Source of the DNA: Rheinheimera texasensis DSM 17496
Lineage (GTDB): Bacteria > Pseudomonadota > Gammaproteobacteria > Enterobacterales > Alteromonadaceae
Assembly (NCBI RefSeq): GCF_000711985.1
Contig: NZ_JONU01000007.1
Location: 186,001 to 250,000 of the forward strand
DNA length: 64,000 bases
Direction of reading: 5' to 3'
In this document: piece after piece, positions 35,135-45,014 of the stretch
How positions within the stretch are numbered: the stretch's first letter is position 1
Layout: each line of letters begins with the position of its first letter
The notes under the pieces: generated by a model
Told to the model about the DNA's origin: nothing
Database searches by the model: none
Seen by the model: the letters and a program-made list of their open reading frames with translations, nothing else
Program-made: the position numbers and the translations under genes

Positions 35135-38100
35135 TTGGTTATGCGTTATTTCAGCGAGTTAGTAAAGCAGTCACTGAATAGAACCCGTGAAGCCACATTG
35201 AGTATGATTGGCGTCAATAACCAAGGGCTACGTGAGCATTTAAGCCAACAAATGAGTGATGAACTGGGGGCCGATGGCTGTTTTCTAGCGCCGCCGATGT
35301 TCGAGCATACTTTTGGTTGGCAAGAGAGTGATACGACCTTTGCAGAGTTAGCCGGGAACTTATTGTCTGAAACGTTGGTTGATACATTAGCCAGCGCGCA
35401 AAACTACAATTTCCCGAAAACAGCCGTACCATATAAACACCAGATCACGGCGTGGCAGCATCTGCTCTCGGAAGAGCCGAAATCTGCCATCGTGACCACA
35501 GGTACCGGCTCTGGTAAAACTGAGTGTTTTATGGTCCCCATCCTTGATGATTTGATTCGGTTATCGAAACAACAAAATGGTGCTTTAGTTGGTGTATCTG
35601 CACTATTTCTTTATCCATTGAATGCACTGATTAACTCGCAACAAGAACGACTTGATGCATGGACAAAGCAGTTCGATGGCAAGCTTCGATTCTGTTTATA
35701 CAATGGAAACACCGAGGAATCTGAATCTACGGTTCGTAAAGAACAAAAATTAAAGCCTAATCAAATTCTCTCGCGTCAACTCCTAAGAAAAGAACCTGCA
35801 CCAATCCTGATGACCAATGCCACCATGCTTGAATACATGCTGGTGCGGCAAATTGACGACCCGATTATTCAGATTTCAAAAGCAAAACAATCGTTACGTT
35901 GGATAGTGCTTGATGAGGCCCACACCTATGTGGGATCGCAGGCTGCTGAACTATCATTATTGTTACGACGTGTCGTACAAGCGTTTGGTAAACAGGCGAG
36001 TGAAATCCGTTTTGTCGCAACATCGGCCACCATTGCTGATAATGACGCAAAATCAAAGCTTGAGCGTTACCTCGCAGATTTAGCCGGAGTACCTGTTTCT
36101 CAGATTTTGGTCATCACCGGCGAACGGATCCGCCCACAAATCGATACGAGTCGGGCAATTCGCAATCTATCGCTTGCAGACATCATGGCAATTGACGCGA
36201 CCGCTGAAGTATCCGCGAACCGCTATGCAGCGCTTGAAGATCACCACTTATGTAGACGCATCAGACACGCAGTTCTTGAGTCATTAAAACCGCTCGATTT
36301 AAAGGACTTGTATGAAAAAGTAGCAGACCTGCTGGATGGTGCTGATAAAACTGGCAAGCTGCAAAACTTGCTAGCTTGGCTTGATGTGATGACCGGGACT
36401 TTTGCGCACAAAGATGGACATCCATTTTTAAAGTTAAGAGCTCACCTTTTCCAACGGATGCTCCATGGTCTGTGGGCTTGTGTTGACCCCAATTGCTCAG
36501 TAAAAGGCGAAAGCCTGAAAAACTTCCCTTTTGGCAAAGTCTTTGTGTCACAACGTTCAACCTGTGAATGCTGTGCGCCTGTCTACGAACTAGCATTCTG
36601 TAATGACTGTCGAGAGCCGCATCTAGTGGCTCAGGAGGACAGTCAGGGCATATTGCAACAACCATCTTCTTATAGTGGTGATGAGTTTGCTTTACATGGA
36701 GAGCCAGAGAATGAGGAAGACTTGTCTTTAGACGACACAAACCGGAAAGAAGTAAAAAGTCCGAGTTCTAACAAGATAATCGCGGTTAAAGCAAGCGATG
36801 AAAAATATCAAAAACATACGATCAATAGATCAACTCGTACAATAGACAATTTACCAACCTCAGATTCTATAAGTGTTTGGTTAGCTGATACGAATGATGC
36901 TGCTTGCACAGGGTGTGGTCTTGAAAGCAAAAACTCTGTCGATTTTTTACGTAAAGCTTACTTAGGTGCGCCGTTTTATGTCGCTAACGCAGTGCCAACT
37001 GTGCTGGAGTTTTGTCCTGATCCCAGTAAAAAAGACTCGGCTGGTCGCTCGCCGGAAGAGTTGCCAGGCCGGGGCAGAAAACTAATCACCTTTACCGATA
37101 GTCGCCAAGGTACAGCACGAATGGCTGTTCGGATGCAGCAGGAAGCAGAGCGCTCTAAATTGCGGGGATTGGTTTTAAGCGTATTGCGTAATAAGCAGGC
37201 TAAAGCAAATTTTGATGCAAAAACTTCATCATCAAACGTTGATTACCAAGTACAGTTAAAACTTGCCGAACAGCTAGAGTCGTTGAAACTTTACGACCAA
37301 GCAAAAAAAATACGTTTAGATGCAGAACAGCTGCTGTCAGCGCCCCCTGCAATTTCCATAGGTTTTAACGCATTGACCGAGGAACTTGCAGCAAGTAAAG
37401 ATATTTCTCAAGCCATACTGAGATACAACCGTTATACCAACCCTGCACTATTTGACGATACCATCGGCCCCAAAGTCATGTCTCGCTTGTTATTAGCGAG
37501 AGAGTTCAGCCGTAGACCAAAAAACCAGAATAGTGCCGAAACGCTTGGCCTTGTCCGGATCGGTTATCAAGATTTAGATAGGGTGACGGTAACTCCCGAC
37601 CGCTGGGCAACCACAACCGCAATAGACCCGACTGGCGAACAACATGCTCAGAAAACTGCTTTAACACTGAATGACTGGAAAGACTTTCTGAAAGTCGCAT
37701 TGGATTTTTATGTCCGTGAAAATACCTTCGTAACCATGACCAGAGATCTGCAGCTATGGATGGGCAGTAAATTCACGCCAAAAAGTCTGTACACTCCGAC
37801 CACTGATATTCAGGAAAGTAGTGTCATCAAAAAGTGGCCGCAAATTAAGCAAGGCAATCCATCAAGATTAATAAAAATCCTCGAACTCGCGACAGGCTTG
37901 TCAAGAACTGAAGCTGTCGGTAAAGACCTGATGAACAATTGGCTTATCGCGGCGTGGAAACAACTTACCGATCTAAAGGTCCTAGAAAATTTGGACGGCG
38001 GTTTTCAATTAAAATTGGAGACCCTGACTTTTTCGTTGCCACAAACAGCCTGGGTTTGCCCATTTACCCGACGCCTGATTGATACCACTTTTAGGGGGTT

Positions 38101-41100
38101 AACCCCTTACCTGCCAAGAAAGCTCGATGGCAGAGACTATCGTTGCAGAAAAGTCGATTTACCTGACTTTACCAGCTTCATTCAGTGCTCAGGCCCGTCT
38201 GATTTACCCGAGCTACGTGCGCAACTCAACAATAACCAAATCGTTCAGTCACTCCGAACGGAAAACTTATGGACGGATTTAAGTGACCGAGCATTAGAGG
38301 GCGGTTTTTATTACCGCACAGCAGAACACTCAGCTCAACAATCGGCGAACACTCTTGGTTTGTATGAAGAACTGTTTAAAAAGGGCGATATTAACGTCCT
38401 CAATTGTTCTACAACAATGGAAATGGGTGTTGATATCGGCGGTATTTCGGCGGTCGTGATGAACAATGTACCGCCACACCCTGCTAACTATTTACAACGC
38501 GCCGGGCGTGCAGGACGTCGTAGTGAAGCTCGAGCAATTGCCTACACATTATGCAAAGCCGATCCGCATAACCAACGCGCTTTTTTAAATCCCAAATGGC
38601 CTTTTGTCACAGCAATTGCCGCCCCCAAGGTTACTTTAACATCAGCCAGAATTGTTCAGCGTCATGTCAATTCGGCCTTGCTTTCACTATTCTTGAAAAC
38701 GTGCGTACCTGTACAGGAAACCGATCGTACTAGGCTGACTGTTGTTTGGTTTTACGCAGGTGAAAGTCAACCTTGTATCAATTTCTGTAGTTGGCTGCAA
38801 AGCGAACAGCAGCATTTTATAAATATGGTGATGGTGCTTGTCTCTGGAACCGCCCTTTCAGGTCGCTCTGTCAATGCGATTGTTGCAGACACCGTGAGCG
38901 CAATTACTGCGCTTCGCGAGTACTGGAGTAAACAACGCTTACAAATTGTCAGTTTTGTCGAAAAAGCGGCTGATCCTGCCTATAAAATGGCTCTGGAACT
39001 GGAGCTAAAGCGGCATGACCAAGATTATCTGTTAAGAGATCTGGCTAGCCGTGCATTCTTACCTGGTTATGGTTTTCCAACCGATGTTGTTAACTTAAAT
39101 AACTACAATGTTGAGGACTGGTCAGAAACATCTAAACACAAGAAAGATAAAGACCGGGAAGACAATATTTTCACGTTAAAAGAAAAACCGAGTCGAAGCC
39201 TTGATGTTGCACTACGGGAATACGCGCCTGGCGCAAGCTTAGTTATCGACGGTCGCGTTTACCGCTCTGCCGGCGTCATGCTGCAAAACTATGAATCAGG
39301 TTCGGGCTCTCCATTAAAGTTTGATTTGGCTTGGCGCTGTCATAACTGTGGAGCGACAGGCGTGAAAGAGAACGCATATAGTCAGCACAACAATCTGCGA
39401 TGTACGCATTGTCAGGCTGTAGTTACAGAAATCAAAACAACCCTCAGGCCTGTCGGATTTACCACCGATTTCTATGAACCGACATCAAATGATATTACCA
39501 GCCAAAAATTCATAAAAATGGCCTTACCGCGCGTGCAGGTTCACGGGGAAGTTTTGCCATTGCCGGATCCGCGCTGTGGTTTTGTGCGTTTTGGTCATGG
39601 TGGCACGGTTTTTCATCATACATCGGGAGAAAACGACGCTGGCTTTGCGGTATGTCTGGCGTGCGGCAAAGCGGAATCAATGCTTGATGATAAAACACCA
39701 CCCAAAACATTAGCGCATGACAAGGAACACCGGCCGATAGGCGGTGCAACAGGAACCAATAAGCTGGCGAATTGTTCTGGCAAAAACGTCAAGACCAATT
39801 TATATCTGGGTTTTCATACTCATACGGACGTGCTCGAACTAGCTTTAAAAAATCCGGTATCGGGCGAATGGTTAACTGATAAACCAGATCATCAAATCGT
39901 TGCCAGAACGCTTGCTGTGGCGCTGAGAGATACTATTGCTGAGCATATCGGTATTGCCAGCTCTGAGATGGGATTCGCTATTCGCCTAGACAAAGACTTA
40001 GTCACTAAAAGCAATCGCTCAATCATTCAGGTATTCGATAACGTCAGCGGTGGTGCGGGTTTTGTACTCAGTGGTTTGAATAACATTCAGCAACTGATGC
40101 TCAAATCCTTTCAATTACTGCAGTGTCCGGCAAATTGTGCGAATGTCTGCTCAAAATGTCTGGCGAGCTCTGACAGTCGGGTCGAACTGCAACAACTCGA
40201 CCGCAAGCTTGCCCTCTCCTGGTTGGAGAAAAATAAAATTGAAGAGTATTTGCATCTGCCTGAGCAGTTCCAAAGCATCTCGGGTGCTGAGTTATGCGCT
40301 GTTGGGCCAGCTCGGTTTATCCAAGCATGCCAGAACATGCGTTCTTCACATCAAGAGCCGTTTACTTTACGTTGTTTTTTACACGGTACGCCTGAACAAT
40401 GGGACCTTGGCCTCCCCTCATTTAAAGACAAGCTGCTAACCTGGAAACTGATTGATAAGTTAAACGTAGAGCTCGTATTCCCGCAGAAGACAATTCCTGA
40501 TGCAGAGATGATTCGACAATTGGGAGCTTTCGAAAGTTTGGGCATTTCTGCGTTTACAATCAGTGACGCGAGCGTTTCTAAAGCCGACCACACATACATC
40601 GGGGTTCAAGCACTGTTTAACGAACAATGTGTGACTTTGATAACAAACTCGATGAATAGCGCTACACCCGGAGAAAGCTGGCTCACAACAAGCGAAGATA
40701 CAATTTGGGTTTCGACTAAATCAACAGCGCCGCTTGAATTATCGCCGCTACAGCTCGATAAGTCTCAGGTTGAAAAGGATAACATCGCGATTATTGAGAT
40801 AACCGATCATCTAAACGGAAAAGTTGAGCGTTTCGGTAGTCTGTTAGGCGACTTACTGAAAACCAAAGTCCCGGAATTGACGAACAAATTGGAAAAGTCA
40901 GTCATTAAGCGGCTGACTTACACAGACAGGTATTTAAAATCTCCCTGGGCGGCGCTGCTTTGCAGTCAATTGTTAAGTACGTTTGCCGGAAAGCACACCA
41001 TCCCGGTCATCATCAATACAGTCGCGAGCAATAGTAATCAGCAAGGACGACTGATATCTCACGACTGGCAGTTTGAATCTGAACAACAGTATGTTCTGAC

Positions 41101-41401
41101 CAAATTAATGGAAATCGCGGCGACTAACGCCAAAGTGCTGGTCAATACGGTGTCGTCGGTTTGGGAGATACCGCACTCTCGAGTTCTAACGATTGAATGG
41201 GAAGATAACTCCCAAACCCAACTGCTCCTCGATCAAGGTGTCGGATACTGGAAAGCCAATACCTATTCCAGTGTTCAAAAAGAGCATGATTTCTATTTGG
41301 ATGCAGAAGGTCAGTTATCGGACTTGCTGGGTAAAACCAGCGATATGAAAGTCGTTAACAGCGCAAGCTGGCCGACGTTTGTTGTGGTGAAGACGATTTA
41401 G
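35135..41401 (+). CDS. druE: DruE-like giant DEAD/DEAH helicase with DUF1998
   Basis: About 2,088 residues. An SF2 helicase comes first: Walker A TTGTGSGKTE near 128, VLDEAH near 262, SATIAD near 290, and, after a long cysteine-containing insertion, NCSTTMEMGVDIG and YLQRAGRAGRR near 1120. The DUF1998 region holds SGGAGFVLSG and the metal cysteines CPANCANVCSKCL near 1635-1675. The last 300 residues include YTDRYLKSPWAA and IPHSRVLTIEW, possibly a PLD/MIT_C-like domain (inference). TTG at 35135 directly follows the DruH stop with AGGA at good spacing; ATG at 35141 is an alternative. DruE is the signature gene of Druantia; with DruH it defines type III. Confidence 0.9.
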   Translation: MVMRYFSELVKQSLNRTREATLSMIGVNNQGLREHLSQQMSDELGADGCFLAPPMFEHTFGWQESDTTFAELAGNLLSETLVDTLASAQNYNFPKTAVPYKHQITAWQHLLSEEPKSAIVTTGTGSGKTECFMVPILDDLIRLSKQQNGALVGVSALFLYPLNALINSQQERLDAWTKQFDGKLRFCLYNGNTEESESTVRKEQKLKPNQILSRQLLRKEPAPILMTNATMLEYMLVRQIDDPIIQISKAKQSLRWIVLDEAHTYVGSQAAELSLLLRRVVQAFGKQASEIRFVATSATIADNDAKSKLERYLADLAGVPVSQILVITGERIRPQIDTSRAIRNLSLADIMAIDATAEVSANRYAALEDHHLCRRIRHAVLESLKPLDLKDLYEKVADLLDGADKTGKLQNLLAWLDVMTGTFAHKDGHPFLKLRAHLFQRMLHGLWACVDPNCSVKGESLKNFPFGKVFVSQRSTCECCAPVYELAFCNDCREPHLVAQEDSQGILQQPSSYSGDEFALHGEPENEEDLSLDDTNRKEVKSPSSNKIIAVKASDEKYQKHTINRSTRTIDNLPTSDSISVWLADTNDAACTGCGLESKNSVDFLRKAYLGAPFYVANAVPTVLEFCPDPSKKDSAGRSPEELPGRGRKLITFTDSRQGTARMAVRMQQEAERSKLRGLVLSVLRNKQAKANFDAKTSSSNVDYQVQLKLAEQLESLKLYDQAKKIRLDAEQLLSAPPAISIGFNALTEELAASKDISQAILRYNRYTNPALFDDTIGPKVMSRLLLAREFSRRPKNQNSAETLGLVRIGYQDLDRVTVTPDRWATTTAIDPTGEQHAQKTALTLNDWKDFLKVALDFYVRENTFVTMTRDLQLWMGSKFTPKSLYTPTTDIQESSVIKKWPQIKQGNPSRLIKILELATGLSRTEAVGKDLMNNWLIAAWKQLTDLKVLENLDGGFQLKLETLTFSLPQTAWVCPFTRRLIDTTFRGLTPYLPRKLDGRDYRCRKVDLPDFTSFIQCSGPSDLPELRAQLNNNQIVQSLRTENLWTDLSDRALEGGFYYRTAEHSAQQSANTLGLYEELFKKGDINVLNCSTTMEMGVDIGGISAVVMNNVPPHPANYLQRAGRAGRRSEARAIAYTLCKADPHNQRAFLNPKWPFVTAIAAPKVTLTSARIVQRHVNSALLSLFLKTCVPVQETDRTRLTVVWFYAGESQPCINFCSWLQSEQQHFINMVMVLVSGTALSGRSVNAIVADTVSAITALREYWSKQRLQIVSFVEKAADPAYKMALELELKRHDQDYLLRDLASRAFLPGYGFPTDVVNLNNYNVEDWSETSKHKKDKDREDNIFTLKEKPSRSLDVALREYAPGASLVIDGRVYRSAGVMLQNYESGSGSPLKFDLAWRCHNCGATGVKENAYSQHNNLRCTHCQAVVTEIKTTLRPVGFTTDFYEPTSNDITSQKFIKMALPRVQVHGEVLPLPDPRCGFVRFGHGGTVFHHTSGENDAGFAVCLACGKAESMLDDKTPPKTLAHDKEHRPIGGATGTNKLANCSGKNVKTNLYLGFHTHTDVLELALKNPVSGEWLTDKPDHQIVARTLAVALRDTIAEHIGIASSEMGFAIRLDKDLVTKSNRSIIQVFDNVSGGAGFVLSGLNNIQQLMLKSFQLLQCPANCANVCSKCLASSDSRVELQQLDRKLALSWLEKNKIEEYLHLPEQFQSISGAELCAVGPARFIQACQNMRSSHQEPFTLRCFLHGTPEQWDLGLPSFKDKLLTWKLIDKLNVELVFPQKTIPDAEMIRQLGAFESLGISAFTISDASVSKADHTYIGVQALFNEQCVTLITNSMNSATPGESWLTTSEDTIWVSTKSTAPLELSPLQLDKSQVEKDNIAIIEITDHLNGKVERFGSLLGDLLKTKVPELTNKLEKSVIKRLTYTDRYLKSPWAALLCSQLLSTFAGKHTIPVIINTVASNSNQQGRLISHDWQFESEQQYVLTKLMEIAATNAKVLVNTVSSVWEIPHSRVLTIEWEDNSQTQLLLDQGVGYWKANTYSSVQKEHDFYLDAEGQLSDLLGKTSDMKVVNSASWPTFVVVKTI

Positions 41402-41414
41402 ATATTGATGGCTA

Positions 41415-41443
41415 AATACCCTCATGATTTTTTTAGGGGTATT
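41415..41443 (+). terminator. Weak terminator-like hairpin after druE
   Basis: AATACCC (41415-41421) pairs with GGGTATT (41437-41443) around a T-rich loop, 14 bp after the druE stop. The downstream T-tract is poor, so this is a modest candidate. The rest of 41444-41660 holds no supported gene. Confidence 0.35.
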
Positions 41444-41660
41444 AGTCTTTGATATTTAACAAGCGATAAAGGTTAAGTCTGGAGGAAAGGTCAATGCAAG
41501 GCGTCTTATCTGAATAGACAATATTACATGGATTAAAGCTAGTGGAACTTAGTTATGATTGGGCTAGCGGGAAGGTTGTGGAAACTGCTGGTCGGATTGC
41601 CAACACCAAGAGCAGTTCGCGAAAAAATCAAATCCATATCACAAATATAACTTTTAAAAT

Positions 41661-41691
41661 TGCGAACCGCAGAGAATATCTGCGGTTCGCA
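41661..41691 (-). terminator. Rho-independent terminator for the AddA/AddB-like operon
   Basis: Perfect 13-bp stem TGCGAACCGCAGA / TCTGCGGTTCGCA with a 5-nt loop. On the minus strand it is followed by ATTTTAAAAG, so it serves the gene ending at 41832. It also overlaps an 86-codon plus-strand frame at 41542-41802, which I therefore regard as non-coding. Confidence 0.75.
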
Positions 41692-41831
41692 TCTGTGTAC
41701 TGGCACCTTGCGCTTCGAATAGAAAACAAGATACCAAGTTTAACAACCAACTGTTCACGAGTATTATCGTTAGTCGGTCATCTTAATTGTCGCCCAATGT
41801 AATCGTTAAATTTCAGTGCTTTCAACTCGTT

Positions 41832-44800
41832 TTAGATTAGTCCCACACGCAGTGCTACCCCTGTCATCGGCAACATTAACCAGCTTTCAATCACCGGCTT
41901 ACCGGTCACTTTACTGAGAATGTTGGCGTAGGTGGCTAACTGCCCGCCATGCTCTTGCGCCAACTTTGCGTGCTGCATAGCGGCGACCGAGGTCGATTTA
42001 TAATCAATTAGGATGAAGCCTGCTGTCGTTTCAATTACCAAATCAGCACGTCCAGCGACCATCGTGCCATTTTCCGCTGCATGCGCCATCGGTAGTTCAA
42101 TACGCGCTTGCCCATCAGGCCAGCGACGCAGTATCCATTGACGCGCTGATTCCATTTGCGGATATAAATCTTGTGCAGAGATCATGTGTGATTGATGGGT
42201 GCGCATTAAAATTGCTGCTAGTTCATCAAGACAAAGTGGCTTGGCACGGTCAGCCAAATGTGCAGCAAAACATGCGTGAATAACATCGCCAAATCGGCCG
42301 CGCTCTGCATCATTTCCTGTTGCTAGCCGAACACCAAATTGTTCACTTTCTAAAACCACGGCATTTGTCGCTGAACTGGTAGATGGCGATTGACTCATGC
42401 GCTGGCGTTCTGTTTGTGTTTGAACAGGCGCAAACCAATACAATTTCTCGGTTATGTTTGGTAGCAACACAGGAGCACTGCTGGTAATCACCGCGCGCTC
42501 AAACGGCACGATGTGCTGGTTTTTTAGCACGATGTCTTTCGCTTTGTCGTCGGCTGGAAGAATATCGGCCAGCGCGATGGTTTGCATCCATTCTCCATCC
42601 AGCGCTTTATAAGCACGTGCCAGAATCAGTACGTCTCGTGCACGGGTCATACTTACATACAATAATCGCTGTTCTTCATTAAGCGCCATTTGGCGGCAAG
42701 CCTTGCCTAGTGGCGTTTGTGCTATTTCATCAGCCAAAGTGACTTTTTTCTGCGCCCCAAACGGCCATGGCCAATAACGTATTTTCCTTGAGGTCAAGGG
42801 GCTTGTGGCGTCAAATTGGGCAGCTGATTCGGTTTGTACGCCCCACAATCGATCACGAACATCACTCGCCAAATCCATTAAAATCACCACAGGCCATTCC
42901 AATCCTTTGGCACGATGGTGAGTAAGCACATTGACCGCATTCAGCGCGGTTTGCGCTTGAAGATCGATTTTTTCATCTGCTGCAGCATGCAACGCCATCA
43001 ACAAACCAGTCAGCGTGGCGGCCTGATTAGCGGACAGGCAATCGTCTTCATATTTCGTAGCCATTACTAATAGTTGATTCAAATTGGCTAATCGTTGCTG
43101 CGCCTTTTCGACGTCTTGCTGCCATTGCAAAACGGCCTGGCTGAGCTGACAGCGCAAGATGATGTTTTGTAATGCTTCGCGCGGAGATAGAAGTAAGGTT
43201 TCACTTCGGATCGTTTTTAACACATTAAAAATTGGCAAGTCGGCGGCCGCATCGACTGAATTTTCGATCCACTGGCTAGGCGAATTACCTTCTTGTGCCA
43301 GCCAGTTCAAACGATTGCTCAGCCATTGCTCTGGCTCTTGGCAGTACGCTAACGAAACAATTTCTGCGGTGGCAATGGTATCAGCAGGATCTAGCACGCG
43401 ACGCAAGCAAGCGGTTGCTAATACGCACTCGGGCTGCAGCAATAACTCCGATTGCTCGGTTGCACTTCGAATACCTTTTACAGACAGTGCCGCTGCAACA
43501 GCTGGAACCGATGCGTTTGAGCGTGTCAAAATGGCAATATCTGAGTAACGAACAGGCCGTAATGTGTTTGTTTCCCGATCCACAATATTGCGCCCTTCCG
43601 CAATAAACTTTGAGACGGCCGTTGCGAGCGCACTTTGTATCGTTTCTTTATTTGACCCTTCCAGCACCCAATCAATCAGCGCAGGTCCTTCCGACTCAGC
43701 ACGCGTTGGTACTAATTCCACATCCGCCGTGCTTAGCCCTAAGCCACTAAATGCATTCCCAAATAAATCATTAACGCAATGCACCAAGGCTGGACGTGAC
43801 CGATAAGAATTTGGCAGGATAGACTTCGAGCCGCCCAAGGCTGGCAAGGCGTCAATGACGGCCATCATGAGCGTTGGATCACTGCCACGAAAGCCATAAA
43901 TGGCTTGTTTAATATCACCTACCCAAATAACCTTTTTAGCGTAACTAGCTAGTTTTAAAAACAAGGCCAACTGAATCGGACTAGTATCCTGAAACTCATC
44001 CACCATCAATAGAGCCAATTCATCACGTAAGGCGTCGGCAACGACTGGATGATCAAGAATTTCAAGGAGACGGCACTCCTGATCGGTAAAGTCCACCCCG
44101 CCCATTTCTTCTTTTAATTGCCGATAAACATCCATCGCATCGGCAGCCATGTTAAAAATGCGCGTTAAATACTGTTCAATATCTTGATGGAGTTGCGCAT
44201 GCTTCATAAAGCGACCAGCAACATCGGCTACATCTTGAATACAGTCTTTAAGCGAAGCCTCTGGCGCTGCCATTGCAAGTTTGGGCCATGCGCTCCAGCT
44301 GAGTTGCCCCATTTTTATACCACTAAGCACCGTCTCGAGTTGCTGAAGATAGCTTACTGTTAATTTAATCGGCTTAACTTGCGCCACAGCAGTACGTATG
44401 TTCGGCAAGACTTTTTCAATGCAGCACTGCAGCTGCGCACTGAGATCAGATATGGTGACGCTTGGAAAATACCTTAGCAAATCGAGGGCATTGCGTGCCC
44501 CATCTTGCCGCAAAGTGGCAGCGTCAATGGAATTAGATCGCGCTTGATTTATTAGGTTTTTCAGTGCATCTCGCCAAGGGATGTTATCGCTACCAAACGG
44601 AGCATCAGCCAAGCCCAATCGACCTGCAATTTGCAAAAAATCTGCCATATCGCCGCTTTCATTAACGGCGTCAATCGCTTCTCGCATCAATTGATCGGCT
44701 ACTTTTTCATCGAGCACTTTTTGTTCGATTGGCATCCCTGCTTCAAAAGCAAAACGCTTTAACAACTGGCCACATACGCTATTGACTGTACCAATTTGTG

Positions 44801-45011
44801 CTAGAGACATTTGGTTCGCTAATGCGTGATTTTGCTTTTTAATCAAATGTTGACGCACTCGTTCGCGCAATTCAGCGGCAGCTTTATTGGTAAATGTCGT
44901 AGCCAGAATGCCACTAGGCGCTGTACCAGCCATCAGCTCTTGGTACAGTTTGTCCATCAATGTGTAGGTTTTCCCGCTACCAGCGCCTGCGCTAATAAAT
45001 TCGATGTTCAT
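41832..45011 (-). CDS. AddA/RecB-like UvrD helicase-nuclease
   Basis: About 1,059 residues. A UvrD-type motor has Walker A AGAGSGKTY at 8-16, VDEFQDTSP near 320, VGDIKQAIYGFRGSD, THHRAKGLEWPVVI and LLYVSMTRARDVLIL. A C-terminal PD-(D/E)XK nuclease follows, with AGRADLVIETTAGF and ILIDYKST supplying Asp, Asp and Lys. Expected activity: processive dsDNA unwinding and degradation from ends, with the AddB-like partner whose gene ends 3 bp upstream. Sequence and context differ from a housekeeping recBCD locus; the position beside Druantia suggests a defence or repair role. A strong terminator lies downstream. Confidence 0.9.
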   Translation of the reverse strand: MNIEFISAGAGSGKTYTLMDKLYQELMAGTAPSGILATTFTNKAAAELRERVRQHLIKKQNHALANQMSLAQIGTVNSVCGQLLKRFAFEAGMPIEQKVLDEKVADQLMREAIDAVNESGDMADFLQIAGRLGLADAPFGSDNIPWRDALKNLINQARSNSIDAATLRQDGARNALDLLRYFPSVTISDLSAQLQCCIEKVLPNIRTAVAQVKPIKLTVSYLQQLETVLSGIKMGQLSWSAWPKLAMAAPEASLKDCIQDVADVAGRFMKHAQLHQDIEQYLTRIFNMAADAMDVYRQLKEEMGGVDFTDQECRLLEILDHPVVADALRDELALLMVDEFQDTSPIQLALFLKLASYAKKVIWVGDIKQAIYGFRGSDPTLMMAVIDALPALGGSKSILPNSYRSRPALVHCVNDLFGNAFSGLGLSTADVELVPTRAESEGPALIDWVLEGSNKETIQSALATAVSKFIAEGRNIVDRETNTLRPVRYSDIAILTRSNASVPAVAAALSVKGIRSATEQSELLLQPECVLATACLRRVLDPADTIATAEIVSLAYCQEPEQWLSNRLNWLAQEGNSPSQWIENSVDAAADLPIFNVLKTIRSETLLLSPREALQNIILRCQLSQAVLQWQQDVEKAQQRLANLNQLLVMATKYEDDCLSANQAATLTGLLMALHAAADEKIDLQAQTALNAVNVLTHHRAKGLEWPVVILMDLASDVRDRLWGVQTESAAQFDATSPLTSRKIRYWPWPFGAQKKVTLADEIAQTPLGKACRQMALNEEQRLLYVSMTRARDVLILARAYKALDGEWMQTIALADILPADDKAKDIVLKNQHIVPFERAVITSSAPVLLPNITEKLYWFAPVQTQTERQRMSQSPSTSSATNAVVLESEQFGVRLATGNDAERGRFGDVIHACFAAHLADRAKPLCLDELAAILMRTHQSHMISAQDLYPQMESARQWILRRWPDGQARIELPMAHAAENGTMVAGRADLVIETTAGFILIDYKSTSVAAMQHAKLAQEHGGQLATYANILSKVTGKPVIESWLMLPMTGVALRVGLI

Positions 45012-45014
45012 ATT

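Noticed and set aside
41542-41802. 86-codon plus-strand open frame after druE
   Set aside because: It runs through a perfect terminator hairpin (41661-41691), has no ribosome site and no protein-like composition.
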